This document shows, one piece after another, positions 33,804-50,200 of a stretch of DNA of 64,000 nt. This stretch comes from Sabethes cyaneus. Taxonomy: Eukaryota; Arthropoda; Insecta; Diptera; Culicidae. The stretch covers positions 210,327,103 to 210,391,102 of the forward strand of contig NC_071355.1 in NCBI RefSeq assembly GCF_943734655.1, in the 5' to 3' direction. The position numbers were made by a program, and so were the translations under genes. The notes beneath the pieces were generated by a model, which saw nothing but the letters and a program-made list of their open reading frames with translations, was not told the origin of the DNA and ran no database searches. Position 1 is the first letter of the stretch. Each line of letters begins with the position of its first letter.

Positions 33804-36304
33804 GGAACTTCTTGATCTCCATACCCACAGTTGGATCATTCACGGAAAACTAGTTTTTTGTTCAACATTTGCAACAATGTATCGTATCACGCGATACGTT
33901 AAAACCGTTGAAAATAATGACCCATCTGCAAACAAAACCTACCGTGTCAAATTTTCAACATTTCAACTTGTACAATACAAGAAAAGCGCAAATTGCCAAT
34001 TACCGGCGCACAAACGTATTGTTCTGGTTGGCAATTACAGAAATGACACTTACGGACACCTCGTCTGCCCTGCCTGCAAGGATCTGCCAGTCAATTTAAC
34101 TTCGGTATGCCGACGCACCACCATACAAGGAGGTCGCAGCAAACATTTGTGCCTTTTCGCCCTTCAACTATTGTAGAAAGTTCGCGCCGAAAAAAAATAA
34201 AATCGACAGACGAGGAAGGTCACCAGCACTTCGACCGCGGGACCATATCGGCATGGCACGGGATAAAAGCAAAAAAAAGTATCAAATGACTTCCTTTTCC
34301 ACTTTCACAACAATTATTGCTCCGAATCCGTCGCCACCGCACCGCGGTCGTCTTTGTCGTCGTTTTCAGTGCCGTCATTCGATTGTCTGCCAGTTGCTAT
34401 CGCCATATGAAGTTATGAAGTTCGCACTCTCACTCTACTACTGGACGCTGAAGGTCGGAAGTGTCGGGACCACCCAGACGATCATCGTGTTGATTTCCGT
34501 TCTTCTCGACCACGACGACGACGATGATGATGGCCACCGCCATTATGGGGTGTTATGTTCCGTTTTTTTTCCTGTAGGTAGTGTTTTTGGGATAATAACA
34601 TTATTTTCTTTTTTACTTCCGAATATGGGTCAACCACAAATTAATCCCAAATGAGACAGCCGCGTAGCGGCTTTGTCTCACTTTCACAGGTTTTGAATTT
34701 GATTAGTTTTCCTCATTTTAGGTTTGTTGCTAGTTCTATCTTTGACTTAATTTGATTGTTTAAATATCCAAATTTAAACTCTCATCTGTGGTCAACGAAT
34801 GACTCTTTGAAGCCAACCGGCAAAGTACCGCGTCCGTCGGTTTACTTTTTTCCAGCCTGCATTATAATACCTTCGGTCGAAATAATTTCATCTCATTTCC
34901 GGACCGGAATCTTCAGCACCGGCACCATTCCAATTGAGCTCTTCTGCTCCTTTCTTCGATTGCGGTGGTGCGACAAAAGGCGATATATCTTGCTCTGGTT
35001 AGTAATTCGAGTGCTGCTTGCTCCTTTCCGAGTCCTTATTGCGCAGTATAATTTATGGTTACATGTGGACAACCGAACGGAATGTAGGCTGCGTGAAATT
35101 CGATCCAAAGTGGGAGTTACAACATGTGTAAACATGGCATTTTCTCACTGCAGCTGCGGCGGTGGTCCCGGTAAACCACGATGGACCACACAGCGGAACG
35201 CTGAGTTTCGAAGTGTCGTTTGTTCTTATGAAAATAAACTGTATTGTTATGTATTGTTCGAAAGTTTAGTTTAAATACATGTATGATCAGTACTCCAGCG
35301 AAGCAAACAGTTAGCAATTTATGTCAGAATTACTTGTCAATAAGAGTGAAAGGTGTTATCTGTAGTCGTTTCATGTTGCGTTTATGGAATTAGAGTAATT
35401 TTAACGTAATTTTTAACCTGAAATATACTTAATATTGATTTCAGTCATTCATAAGTTTATAAAATATGACAATATACTTTAGAGGAAATTCGGGACCCTT
35501 CGGTTCAAACCTGCATTTTGAAAAATACACGCATCAAATGATCACTGATACGAAGTATAGAATAGGGTAAGGGCACTATAATTCGACCTATGACACCAAC
35601 ACATGACTAATAAATTGCAATATATCGTCCAAATAGCGCTGTTTTTTCGAAAATATCATAGAATAGTAGGAAAGGATGTATATTCAGTTAACATTCAAAG
35701 GAAATAAGTGTACGATGTATATTTTTTAGTCATTTCCTCTTTTCAATTCATTATCCCATTGGGCTAATTTTCGACCCCTTGTGTTAGTTTTCGACCCTTG
35801 CGTGTTTGTAATATTCGAACTAAGTACAAAGTAATGTATTTTCAAAGTTGAGGGTCGTTTAAATTGTTGAATATAATGCAAGAAAATAACTATAACATTT
35901 CTGTAATATCACATTGGTATTATTTTTATAAAACTAAACCGTAAACCATTTTTGTAGACTATTTCGATTACGCTTCTCCTTTGAATAAATAAATGGCAAA
36001 TGTTTGAAATGCAATCCCGGGAAATGCCTGAAATCATACAATTAGTTTCGGATCTGGCTACTTTCCACTTCCACAGCTTTTGAACGAAGGGTCCAAAAAT
36101 GAAACAAGCGCATTTGAAAGCATACAGCAGACTGTTTTGACCAGACAAAATCTAGAACACTAACTGGTTCGCGTTTCAATTTTCGTACTGTTTTAAACGT
36201 CTTTAATTACAGCATAAAAAGCAAATATGCACTGCAACAAAAGATAATTGGACAGAAATATTGTAGTAGCTTAATCTCAAGTTTTTAGTATTGACATTGA
36301 AATG
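33804..36304. other. Intergenic DNA without a recognised gene
   Basis: 33804-35300 is GC-richer and apparently low-copy; it has a GAC/GAT trinucleotide tract at about 34507-34535 and a 172-codon frame (34756-35274) that starts with TTG and shows no domain. 35397-35556 is a diverged direct relative of 41735-41875. 35570-35820 has TTTTCGACCC/TTCGACC pieces at both sides, possibly another MITE. 35850-36304 is AT-rich. Confidence 0.4.
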
Positions 36305-36520
36305 CGGTCATACATATATATTAATATTTTTTGAAACGATGGTTCTACAATTGATGAAGGGACGGTAGGGGAAAGAAATGAAAATTTTTTTGGTGAAGGA
36401 GGGGAAGAGCGGAAAGGAAGGGGGGTATTGGTAGCTATGCTTGACAAGTAGTCATTTTGACTCCTACCTTTTGTCCAATGCTGGAAGGTGCATGAGTCGA
36501 ACCAAGCTGTAAGATTACAG
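36305..36520 (-). repeat. SINE tail related to 45805-45990
   Basis: In reverse complement it aligns with 45805-45990: a GTTCGAC motif, GTAGCTACCAATA, a C-rich run, then TAGAACCACCGTTTC-like end. The tRNA-like head found in the other copy is absent; at exactly the position where the head should join, the sequence becomes the CTGT array. Confidence 0.65.
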
Positions 36521-39156
<2,636 letters not shown>

Positions 39157-40650
39157 AAAAGAACTCACGTAAAATGGATGCATATACGATACAAAAATGA
39201 TACAGAAATGGCACCGCAGTCATACAAAAATAACAGAAGAATTATTCAAAAAGAATACATAAATTATCCAAAAAAATTACATAAAATGATAATGAAAAAT
39301 AATACAAAAATTACGCAATAAATAACATAAACAAGATCCAAAAATTACACTAAAAAATTGAAAATTACAGAAATGATAAGAATTGGCCACAAAACGATAC
39401 AAACGTAAGAGAAAAATGTGAAAATATGACACAAAAATGGCAGCAGCCAAAACAAGAAATAATAGACAAGTACAACAATAATGAAACAGAAAAAAGAAGT
39501 AAAGAATGGAACCGAAAGGGCATAAAAAGTATAAAATGAAACGAAAATAACACAAAGCTGATTTGAAAATGATAATAAAATGATACAAAATTAAAACTAA
39601 CACAAAACTAACGCAATAATAAAAAAAATTCAAATATTTAAACAAAAATATCACAGCTGATTCAGAAAAATGACACCGAAAGGATACAAAAATAACCTCG
39701 AATTTGATATATTTTTGTGTTTTTCTAATTCTCTTTGAGCGTGTTTGGTTTGGACATCTTTTTGCCATCATTTCTTGACTTTCTTGACATTTCTTGTCAC
39801 TGTTTTAGCTTCTTTTTATCGCCTTTTTGGAGCCTATTTCTAGTTAGTCGTTTTTTCTGTTGCTACTTTGGCATTTTTCGGCATCTTTCCATCGTGTTTT
39901 TGTCAACTTTTATGTTTTTTCATCATCTGTTCGGCTATTTCTCAGCATTTTCGTGTCATTTTTTCGCTGTCGTTTTGCTTCTTCTTCATCGTCTTTCTGT
40001 CGTCCATTAGCGGCCTTCGTGTTGTTTTTTCGTCGTTTTCCTTCATCCTGTTGTTATCTTTTTGACTTCTTTTCGTCGACTTTTTCTCATCTCTCTGTCA
40101 TACTTTTAGAGTCATTTCATGATTTTTTATGCCATCAATTTATCATATTTTTATCATCTGATCGTCGTTTCTTGACGTCTGCTCTAGACATTTTTGTCGA
40201 ATTTTTTCGGCGGCTTTTCATCATTTTTATCGTCTTTTTTGTTGCAGTTTCGGTGTCATTTTGTCACTTTATTTTCATCTTTTTCCATCTTTTTGTCGTT
40301 TCTTTTGTTGTTTCGCCATTTTTTGTTATGTTTTCATCACTTTTTTGCGTTTTGTTGCCATTTTTCTAACAGCCAAAAGCCTCAAATGCTGTCTTTTTGT
40401 TGTTTTACTTTCATCTCTCTCTCACATTTCCAATATCTTTTCAACGTCGTTTTTGCATCTTTTGTTATTTTTTGACGCTTTTATACATCTCTTTATGTCG
40501 TCTTTTAATTTTTTTATCTCCCATATAGCATCTTTTTACTGTTCATTTTCATTTCCATTGTATTCTTACCGTCACTCGTCATCTTTTTTTCTATTTTTCA
40601 TCGTATTATATACAATTACTAATATTTTATAAAGTTTTTGTCTTTTTGAG
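39157..40650. repeat. Cryptically simple DNA with a strand switch near 39,700
   Basis: 39160-39700 consists of loosely repeated ACAAAAATGATA / AAAATTACA words on the plus strand; from about 39710 to 40640 the plus strand is instead rich in TTTTTCATC / TTTTTGTCG words, i.e. the reverse complement of the same vocabulary. Frames on the T-rich side are only Phe/Ser/Leu-rich translations. No gene. Confidence 0.6.
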
Positions 40651-40802
40651 CAAAAATCTTTCTCCCGATTTTAAAATCAGTTATCAGTTTCAAAGAGTGG
40701 GAGGAATGACAAAAACTTGCTAAATAAATTGCTAAATTCAGATAAAACTACAAAACAAAACTAATTCAAAATTATACAAGAAATAAGGCCATTACAAATA
40801 TT

Positions 40803-41250
40803 TAAAAAAGTTTTTGTCCCTCCGGTGTAGGGCCACCGAAGGGGGGGGGCGAAAAAAAAACAAAGTGAATTTTTCAATCGAGCATAAAAAATATGGATTT
40901 TAGGCATTTTTATTTTAAGTTTAAACGTGAACACCAAATCTATTCTTACTTTTAATATATACGTTGTTAATGTCCATGCAAAAATCTACGAAAAAAAGAC
41001 AAAAACGAAAGAAAATTTTTTTGGTCGATTTTCGGAAATTCCACTGGTTGAATTTCCATTTCTATTTCATGCTACAAGCGTTAACTCAACTCGAACAATC
41101 ATTTTTCAAGTTTTTCAGACTGTAGAGCCCACAGGCAAATGATTTTATAAAAAAAATTAACTCATATCCTACAAATTTTTTTTGTGCCCCCCGATTTTTC
41201 AAGCCAATTTCCAAGGGGGGGGGGGGGGCGGTGACAAAAACTTTTAATAT
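40803..41250. repeat. Inverted AAGTTTTTGTC pair with G/C homopolymer runs
   Basis: AAAAAGTTTTTGTCCC near 40806 is mirrored by GACAAAAACTTTT near 41234-41246, with G runs of 9 and 13 at about 40840 and 41216. A similar short inverted pair (AAGTTTTTGTC ... GACAAAAACTT) lies at 40633-40718. Probably a TIR-type repeat. No gene inside. Confidence 0.5.
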
Positions 41251-41734
41251 GATTTTCAATGGCCTAATAAAAAAAATAACACCATTATAAAACAAATCCA
41301 GATATAAAGCCACTAACAGAACCACAAAACCGAGCAAAAATAATTAAAAAATGTACATAAGATGGCACTAAAAAGTTCAATAAAAATATAATTAAAACGA
41401 CTCAAAAAGGCACATAAATAACAAGAAAACAGAAAACAATAACAATTTTTCTGGCAACTTCTTTTTTTCTTTTTTCTCAGGCTGTACTTTATTTATAAAG
41501 TTATAAAAGCCTCTTGCAAACTTCTACAAATAAAACAAAAAGGAGCGGCGTTTGTGTATGACGAATTTGTTCCGTGCTGCATTGAAATATTTATGTGTAT
41601 GATCATTTTTCATCCTCTTCCCGTGGTCGGATCAATGCGAAATTAGTTTTCATACTAAGGAAAAAATTCTAAATTTAAGAAACTGTAATTTTTTCAAAAT
41701 TTTTAGTTGTTTATGTCTCTTCAAAGCAAATTTT

Positions 41735-41875
41735 ACGTAATTTTGGACCTCGATTTTTTTTGAAATATTGATTTCATAACATCGTTATACATTCAACCAA
41801 TTCCGGGAACCTTTGGTTCAAGCCTTACGATATTTTTGAAAAATGCTCACATCAAATGATCACTGATACAAAGTT
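41735..41875 (+). repeat. Diverged direct relative of 35397-35556
   Basis: Shares ATTTTACGTAATTTT, ATATTGATTTCA, GGTTCAA and ATCAAATGATCACTGATAC in the same order and orientation. The pair encloses the microsatellite region. Confidence 0.6.
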
Positions 41876-44800
41876 TCCAGTCATGGTGTTTTCGGTTCAA
41901 CCACACATTGTGTTGATATTCGTATCATTATCGTGATGTAAACTAAAATTGTATTGGATGAACGATGTTGACCGGTAATATGTTTTTAAACATTATTTTT
42001 ACAAACAATACAAGCCTTGCGCTCCCTTAGATGTGCGAATTAATGTGATCTCACGGTATTGAAGGCCAACCTCCAAAGTGCGTTTCCCATATGGTAGCAT
42101 ACTGCACCTTCAAACGATTCCACCGCGTACCAAATCAATGAACATTGGTTGGTGCCTATGCAAGAAAGGCGTTCGGAAAATTTGCCGAAAATTCGAACAG
42201 GTTGCGATTTTTCGTTGCTTCGCATCGGCAATCTTCAAAGTCAGTACTTCCGTCCTAATAACAGGTTTTCGCGTTGATTACCTTCATTACCAAGCCGGGA
42301 TCCACTTTTAACAGGCCCGCTACCAACCGGCCGATGTGCCGGTGAACAGATGAGCGGAATCGATCCTGCAAAAGTGTTGCGCTCCGAGAGCGTTGCTTGA
42401 ACTTGTCTTGTTTCGGTCTAACCCAACCGTCAAACTAAAAGGCAGGATATATGGGCTAAATACCATGAGATACTACTGCCCTTCTAAGATCGGTTCTTAA
42501 TAAGAGTGCGAAAGAATGACACGACTTTGTATTCAAATTGCTATGAAGAAACCGACCGTAATGGGACGTATTTAGAGCATTTTACTAACGAGAAATGCTT
42601 GAATGATAGTTGGTTACCGAAGAACATGTGGCATGGCTTTTATTTCCATTCCAGTGGGGAATTTGCAACAATTGCGGAACGCGCAGTTGATCCACAACAG
42701 GGCACCAGTTGCAGGATAAGACTGTCGGACATAAATTACAGAATGCAACCGCCGAAGAACTGCATACGAATAACAATCGGATTAAGTTAGCACTTTTCCG
42801 ATTTCCTAATTTGGTTTCTGACGTAGATTTGACAATGCAATTTTTCGGTTTCTTTTACTTAGTATAAATGGTGTTTTTGGATAAATTAGACAGGATGATT
42901 GTTCATTCAATATGATTTCAAACTATTTTCAACATTTGGTTATCATCATCTTTTCTATCCAGTATCACCTCTGTTTTAAAACCTTAGTTTACTTTCAGTT
43001 GGTTTGTGATTCTTAATCTAAATCAGCCAGTATAATAGAACTACCAACACAAAAATTTCCTGATTCAAACGTACAACTACTAATATCATGCAAAATATTC
43101 TTCAATTTAATACACCGCCGTTGCTGCGTATTCGCAAACGATTCGCTAATTTGCATTAAATTTAAATAAATTCATTCGCCGTTACTACGGTGACAGCAGC
43201 ACAGAGATCGCGTTGCAAACTAATGAAATATTGGAATCCATATGAGTTACGACGGCCTGCGGGTGCATTATGGGCTTGAATGCAGCCAAGCAATGCATAT
43301 GCCAAACAAGACTCTAAATAGAGACTTTTTATCACTTTTTTGTGCAGTCCCAATATGTGCAATCAATATAGTAGTGATACAAGCGGGGTGCCACGGATAA
43401 TATGCGACCACTGAAAACCAAAAAAAATATCCGCACATAAAAATGTAAATTAGCGTCATTAATCAACGGTGCTGTGGCTGACACCTTGCGACTTTTTTTT
43501 TCGTCCGACCTGGATCATCACTCGGGCATCCGTTTGACTTCCCAGATGAGGCTGTAAAGTTAACGCAAAACCGCGTTCATCCGAACGTCACTCACTGACT
43601 GAGCAGGGGGGAAGCAATACCGGTGAACGATCGAGAACAATCGCGCGCTAGTCTTCCCACTTGATTCTGTTGGTGGTTGGTGGTTGGTGGTATTTCCAAG
43701 GCGCCCACCCATTAAGACATTTTACTGGCGATTGATTTCCACCACACAATCCGTCCGCGTAGATATCGACCGCCACCGCCATCGTAAGCCATCGAATGAC
43801 TGCTCGTTACCCAGAAAATAGACAAATTTATTAAACAATAAACCTCACAGCAACTGCCGTGTGGATAGCTTAGGGAGAGCGCGGAGCAGGTCTTCAATCT
43901 TTCCGGACCCGAACAAAACCATCCTTCAAACAGTATTAGCAGGAGATGGAGAGAAGACAGAGCTGGCCAAAAGAACCCGGCTGGATCAGCGAAAGCGAAA
44001 TAGATTTCGTTTTCTGATTCTGATTTTTATTGGCTGGAAAATTGAATAAAGCAGTCTAACATTAAAAAGCATACCTGAACATCGATCATCCGGGGATCAA
44101 CATCGGATCACTGACGGGTTCGCGCTTAATAATAGAGGTACGAGAGGTGAGCATACGTGTAAGATGAAGCGAAGATCGTTATTCTCATTTTCAACCGAGT
44201 AGATGATCGAGCCGATTTCCTGTGAATCCGAAGCCGTAAACCGGCAGCTGGATTCGACGGCCTTCTACCGGGTTCTCTCTCGTGACACTTGCAACAATGC
44301 AGCTTCATTGGAGGATTGTCGGACTGAGAAGATGATGATGAATTGGTTGTTTTATGTGTTCTGTTGATCGTTTAGTGTGCGCAACGTAGGTAGTAAGGTC
44401 CTTATTTCTGGAATTGGTAATGCCAGAGTCGATAATGATGTGCACCAATTGCAAACCTAACATCGTACTTATATGTACCTGACATATGTTTATTTATAGG
44501 AAAAAAATTCTAAGTTGATTAGAAATCAACCAATACCTCAGGCACCTCTTTTTTATTGAATTTTTAACAGAATTATAAAAATATTTATTTTGCACATATT
44601 ATTTGTTGTGAGATAAACACAACGAGGGATATTTTTATATATACATGTTTAATTGTCTTTAGTTTTGTTTTGTACATTAACTATTGTAATATTGTAGGTG
44701 TTTTGCAATCTTTGCTTGTCATCTTTAACGTGTTGTTTAATTTTTTGTATCGGTTTGTAAGGTTTTCCATAAATCAATGTTGATATATTTTTATTTGGAT

Positions 44801-45042
44801 AAAATTATTAATAAGAGCCTACCTAACAAAAATTAAAATTTTAAACTAATTCATTCATATTTTGAAACATTTCGTATTCCGAGTGCATGCACCACTAGCA
44901 ATACTAGCAATATGGCACACAAGGCTATCAAAACGGTAGCACCCTGATATAATAAGACTCATTGCTGCTATTATGAAGAATATTAGAGTTCAACGCTGAA
45001 ATCATTTTTTTTTATGCGAGGGCATAGTGCCATATTCTACTA
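41876..45042. other. Intergenic DNA, no gene recognised
   Basis: 42000-44350 is less AT-rich and looks low-copy. Several short frames (for example 42506-42790) have no domain or good start. A GTTGGTGGTTGGTGG tract lies near 43670. 44400-45040 is strongly AT-rich. Confidence 0.4.
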
Positions 45043-45367
45043 CAGTGATGTTCCGATTTTGTCAGCTCCCGATTTTGTCTACCCCCGATTTTATCAGCTT
45101 TTAATCCCGATTTTGTCAGCCTATAAATTTTGTTTAACTTTTGTGTTTTAAACATGATTTATAAGACTTTTCGGATTCCCTGGGGAGAGTTTTTGAGTTA
45201 AGTGATGACTTTTTTGCCCATCAGATGGGGTCAAAATTAGGGTATTTTTACATCAAAAGTTCTACAATTCCCAAACAAGCAACGATAGAGGTATGCTATA
45301 TTCAGCATAGTTGTGTATTTTCACTATTTGTACAACTTTGTAAAACATGGAAAAGTCATACAACAAC

Positions 45368-45470
45368 TAGACCAAACCTCGTGTTTTTTTTAATATTAAT
45401 TTTTTTTTTAATATTAATATATGCCTGACCGCATTTCAAGGTCAAGACTAAAAACACGAGGTTTAGTCTA
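45368..45470. repeat. Hairpin with 21-bp arms
   Basis: TAGACCAAACCTCGTGTTTTT at 45368-45388 pairs with 45450-45470 at 20 of 21 bases, around an AT-rich loop containing two TTTAATATTAAT copies. Confidence 0.75.
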
Positions 45471-45724
45471 TTTCATAGGAACAGAGCCTTTCTCCGAAAA
45501 CCCGCGCTGAGAATCGCGGCTAGCACGCTGACAGACGAACAGCGTCACACGCAGTACCTTGTAAGTGGCAAGGGCCTGCATAGTGTCATCGTCCCGCCAG
45601 TAAAAACTAGGTTTGATTAAACTTCTCGGTCGGTGGCTTCAACAGTAGACGGAGGAAGAGGCACAATTTGTGCCTAATAACCCAACCCATGACGCTAGCT
45701 TAGTAAGGGGGGTTGCGCTTTCTC

Positions 45725-45990
45725 CTTTTGTCCAACGCCTCTATGGTTCAAAGGTGCAAGTACCAGCGAGCCACGTGCCCTGGCGGGTGTTGTGGGTTCG
45801 ACTCCGGTTATAATCTCAGATTGTAGCTTAGTTCGACCCACGACAACTTATTAAGCGTAGCTACCAATAACCACCCCTCTCCCCCTCCCCTTTCCACTCT
45901 ATCCCCTCCATTCAAAAATTCTTCATTACTTTCTTTCCCCTACCATTCATCAATTGTAGAACCACCGTTTCAAAAAAATATATACAACTA
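45725..45990 (+). repeat. tRNA-derived SINE with A and B boxes
   Basis: A box TGGTTCAAAGG at 45744-45754 and B box GGTTCGACTCC at 45795-45805 match the Pol III consensus with normal spacing. The body runs through TAGCTTAGTTCGACCC and a C-rich tract to an A-rich end near 45990. Its 3' part is shared, in reverse, with 36305-36520. The whole lies inside the TA-flanked element. Confidence 0.65.
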
Positions 45991-46861
45991 AAAAAAGGCT
46001 AAAATAGAAAAACTGATTTTAACGATTTTTCATAATGAGAAATAGGATTTTTCTATCTTTGCTGAAGAGATAGAAGGTTACTGTCTTCAGCAAAATTTGT
46101 TGTAATAATATGCTCTAAAACTTTGCCGAACACATCAAGAAAAATAAATTTTTTATTGCACTTTTAGGGGGATTAATCAAAATTTGTGTGCCGCTAGACG
46201 ATAGAATTTTTTAATTTTAAGAAACTCTTCTATTGGTCCCATAAACCTAAAAGAGACGGTTCAAACATGACGTCCATTAAATTTCAGCTTTTTAGAACCC
46301 CCCCTCCCCTCCCCCTCTGTCCGATTGTGTCTCAAATAAAAATTTCTACCCCCTCTTCGCACAAACTCGAAAAAAATTAAAAATTAAATCAATGCATCCA
46401 ATGTTCCAAAAAATAAACACAGCGTGCAATTTAGTCACCAGAGTAAATAGACTAACAACAACAAAGACTCAAACAGACAAAAGTTTTTGTAGCCTTTTTC
46501 TAATTTTTTTTTGATGGATGTCACATTTGCCTACACCCGCTCCCTCCCTCTGTCACAGTCTGTCACAAAATTGACACCCCCCTCCCCCCATAAACTGTGG
46601 ACGTCATTATTCAATGATCCCAAACCAAGTTTTTCCATTCAAAACTCTAATGTGCACCAAAAAAGGGTGCTGTGCCTGGTTGATTAGATTGCGTTGAGCT
46701 TTCGGTTGACCAATTATGGATAAAAATTTAATTTTTAGTAGAAATCTTCAATATTGCAAGGTCTTAAGTTTTGAATTTTGAAAAGTTTTTCCGAATTTGT
46801 CAGTTTTCCCATTTAGTCATCCCAAAATTCCACATTGGCTGACAAAATCGGAACATTACTG

Positions 46862-47249
46862 TAGTTTGTTTCTGCTCGCAAACGAAAATTCATCAAAGCA
46901 AACTATGTTGCAGAAAGAAAGTTATTATCCACGACTTAAATATGTTGAATAAATTTAGCAAATTACTTACATTCTTATGAAAATAGTTATAGCACATTAA
47001 AGCCTATGAGTGCTACATTCGTTTCAGTATTGTTATATAGCGGCAAAGTTTTTATTTGGGAAAGTATAACCAAAAAAGGTAATGTATGTCGAAATTAGTA
47101 GCGTGCTGGGAATACCCTCCCGTCCCCTATAATGATTTTACTAGAAATTGAGATTGACTAACTGATTTTTTTTGTTAAAACGATCAGTTTTCGAAAATGT
47201 CAAAATTTCAATGGCGCGTTGATTTTATGCACCTAATATTATATCAATA
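46862..47249. other. Short AT-rich flank before the RTE element
   Basis: No gene. Contains the left 13-bp target duplication TATTATATCAATA at 47237-47249. Confidence 0.6.
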
Positions 47250-50200
47250 GGGTATGAAATGGAGAGAGTTACCTGGAAGGAGCGTCAAACATAGCTCTGG
47301 CTCTCTCAAGCTCCCACCTGGCGCCTCCACGCAGATCTAAGTCAAATGATGACGGTCGATGGCCTTACCCGGAAATGCTTCACGTACTTACTGAAGCAGC
47401 TAAGCTAGGAGGTGCGAACTAAAGCGCCTGTTCTCCAGGTGAGGGGCGGCTCACACAGCGTCTGTCTCGTAACGGGCGGCTGAATATGAAATGCTGTATC
47501 CCGCAAGCTATACCTAAGATGGCAGACCCATCAGTGGGATGTAGGTATCGCGACCCCGGTGAGGTAGTATACCGAAAACTCAATTACCACGAACAACGAA
47601 CAAAGAAATTCATGACGGAACAATCGGTATAGGACACGGCAAGGGACAAGGAAACGATTAAGGGATAACGATTGGAAACTTGGTACCTGGAATGTCCGAA
47701 CTCTCCATGAACCGGCACGGGCTGGCTTGCTTGCTCGAGAGCTGCATCAACTCGGAGTGGAGATCGCTGCTATTCAGGTAGTTCGGTGGCCAAATTCCGG
47801 AGAAAGGGAGTTCCGTGCAGTAGACCCTATTGCAGGCACTTCTTTTAAGTACCACATCTACTACAGTGGCGGTAAGAAAGCTGAACATGGAGTCGGTTTC
47901 GTAGTGTTGGGAAAACAAAAGCAACGAGTTATCCGGTGGAGGCCCGTAGATGACCGTATATGCGTGTTGAGGATTAAGGGGAAATTCTTCAACCATAGCC
48001 TAATCAACCGACGCACCGACAAATGATAAGTCCGATGATGCTAAAGACGAGTTTTACGACAAGCTTGAGAGGACCTATGGAGAGTGCCCAAAACACGACG
48101 TGAAAATCATCATCGGAGATGCAAACGCGCAGATCGGGAGGGAGGAATTCTTCCGTCCAGTTATTGGAAGACATAGCCTGCATCTGTCGACCAATGATAA
48201 CGGTCTGAGGCTCATAAATTTTGCCGCGGCCAGAGGGATGGCCATCTGTAGCACCTACTTTCCACGTTTGAATATTCGGAAACAAACCTGGAGGCATCCA
48301 AATGGAGACTCTAGCTCTCAGATCGATCATGTCTTGATTGACGGTCGACACTTTTCGGATGTTATCGATGTACGGTCTTTTCGTGGACCAAATATCGACT
48401 CTGACCACTATCTCGTAGTGAGTAAGATTCGCGCAAGGCTGTCGAACACGGCGAAAGCTCGCACTGAAAGGACGCTGCGTTTCAACATCCAGCGGTTAAC
48501 GGCAGACGGCGTTGCAGTGGAGTACGCCAGGAAGCTTCACCAGCGAATCGCAGAACAGCAGGTAGAAGAAGAAGATATAAATGGGCTGTGGAGGAACATC
48601 CATGGTGCCATCCAAACAACAGCGAGAGAGGTGGTAGGCACGACGCGTGGAAGACAGCGTAACAGCTGGTTTGATGCCGAATGCCAGAGAGTGACGGACG
48701 AAAAGAACCAGGCCAGGAGTCGCATGCTCACTGCGGCAACGCGTCAAAACAGAGAGAGATACAGAGAGACTAGAGCCGCGGAAAAAAGAATCCATCGTCT
48801 AAAGAAACGCGAGTACGAGGAGCACGTGTTTGCCGGCGCAGAGGAGCGATACGCCAGCAATGACACACGGAGTTTCTATAAAACGGTGAGAAGCAGGAAT
48901 TTTGCCATGCCTGTGATGTGCAATGATAGTGCTGGCAACCTGCTTACCGACAAAACGGCGGTAGCAGCCAGGTGGAAGGAGCACTTCCAGACACTATTGA
49001 ATGGAGAGGTAAATGAGGAGATCAGCAGGGACAGGATAGAAATTGTAAGCGATGGTCAAGCTGTGGAGCCACCAACACAGGAGGAGGTTAAGAAGGCAAT
49101 CAGTGAGCTGAAAAACGGTAAGGCTGCTGGGAAGGACGGTATCCCGGCTGTACTTCTAAAAGCGGGGAGCGAGCGGCTGTACGAAGCAATCCACCGGATC
49201 ATTGTCAGGATCTGGGAGGAAGAACAAATGCCGGAGGAGTGGTTGGATGGCCTCATTTGCCCAATTTTCAAAAAGGGACATCGAATGGAGTGTAAAAACT
49301 ATCGAGGAATTACATTGCTCAATTCTGCCTACAAGGTGCTTTCCCGTATCCTGTTCTGCAGACTGAGACCGTTAGCGGAGTCCTTCGTCGGCGAGTACCA
49401 AGCTGGTTTTCGTGAGGGTCGCTCCACGACGGATCAGATGTTTACCCTGCGCCAGTTGCTAGACAAGTTCCGGGAGTACAACTTGCAGACACACCATCTG
49501 TTTGTGGACTTTAAAGCGGCGTACGATTCAGTTAAACGAAATGAGCTGTGGCGGATAATGCTAGAACATGGTTTTCCGACGAAACTAGTTACGCTGATTC
49601 GTGCGACGCTGGATGGATCCAAATCATGCGTTAGAATAGCGGGTGAGACCTCAGCTGCTTTCGTGACGTTGGATGGACTGAAGCAAGGGGACGCACTCTC
49701 TAACCTGCTATTCAACATTGCCTTGGAAGGTGCATTACGAAGAGCAAACGTGGAAAGGAATGGAACTATCATCACGAAATCTCACATGCTTCTTGGTTTT
49801 GCGGATGACGTCGATATCATCGGAATCAACCGTAGAGCAGTAGAAGAGGCCTTTAGGCCCTTTAAAAGGGAAGCTGCGAGATTGGGACTTACCATTAATA
49901 CCGCCAAAACGAAGTACATGGTTGCTGGTAGGGAACGTGGGAGCTCAAGTGGTGTTGGTGCCGAGGTGGAGTTAGATGGGGAACGATATGAAGTAGTGGA
50001 GGAATTTATATACCTTGGTACACTCGTGACATGTGACAACGATGTAAGCCGCGAAGTGAAACGACGAGTTGCAGCCGCGAATCGGGCTTTCTACGGATTA
50101 CGTAGCCAGCTGAAGTCCCGTAGCTTGCAAATTCGCACAAAACTGGCGCTCTACAGAACACTAATCCTCCCGGTGACCCTTTACGGACACGAATCATGGA

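Larger units (their letters stand above)
45043..46861. mobile_element. 1.8-kb TA-flanked element with CCCGATTTTGTCAG repeats
   Basis: TA at 45041-45042 and 46862-46863. Ends read CAGTGATGTTCCGATTTTGT and, in reverse, CAGTAATGTTCCGATTTTGT. The left end has four CCGATTTT(G/A)TC copies in 65 bp. The interior aligns in places with the 32655 element, showing they are one family. It has gained a SINE and a hairpin-ended insert (45368-45470). No transposase frame is present. Confidence 0.8.

Noticed and set aside
34756..35274. 172-codon plus-strand frame
   Set aside because: Starts with TTG rather than ATG, no domain or repeat relationship; probably chance.
39735..40632. Several Phe/Ser/Leu-rich frames that resemble membrane proteins
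   Set aside because: They are translations of T-rich cryptically simple DNA; hydrophobicity follows from base composition.
42506..42790. Short plus-strand frame with several cysteines
   Set aside because: No conserved spacing of a known domain and no good start codon context.
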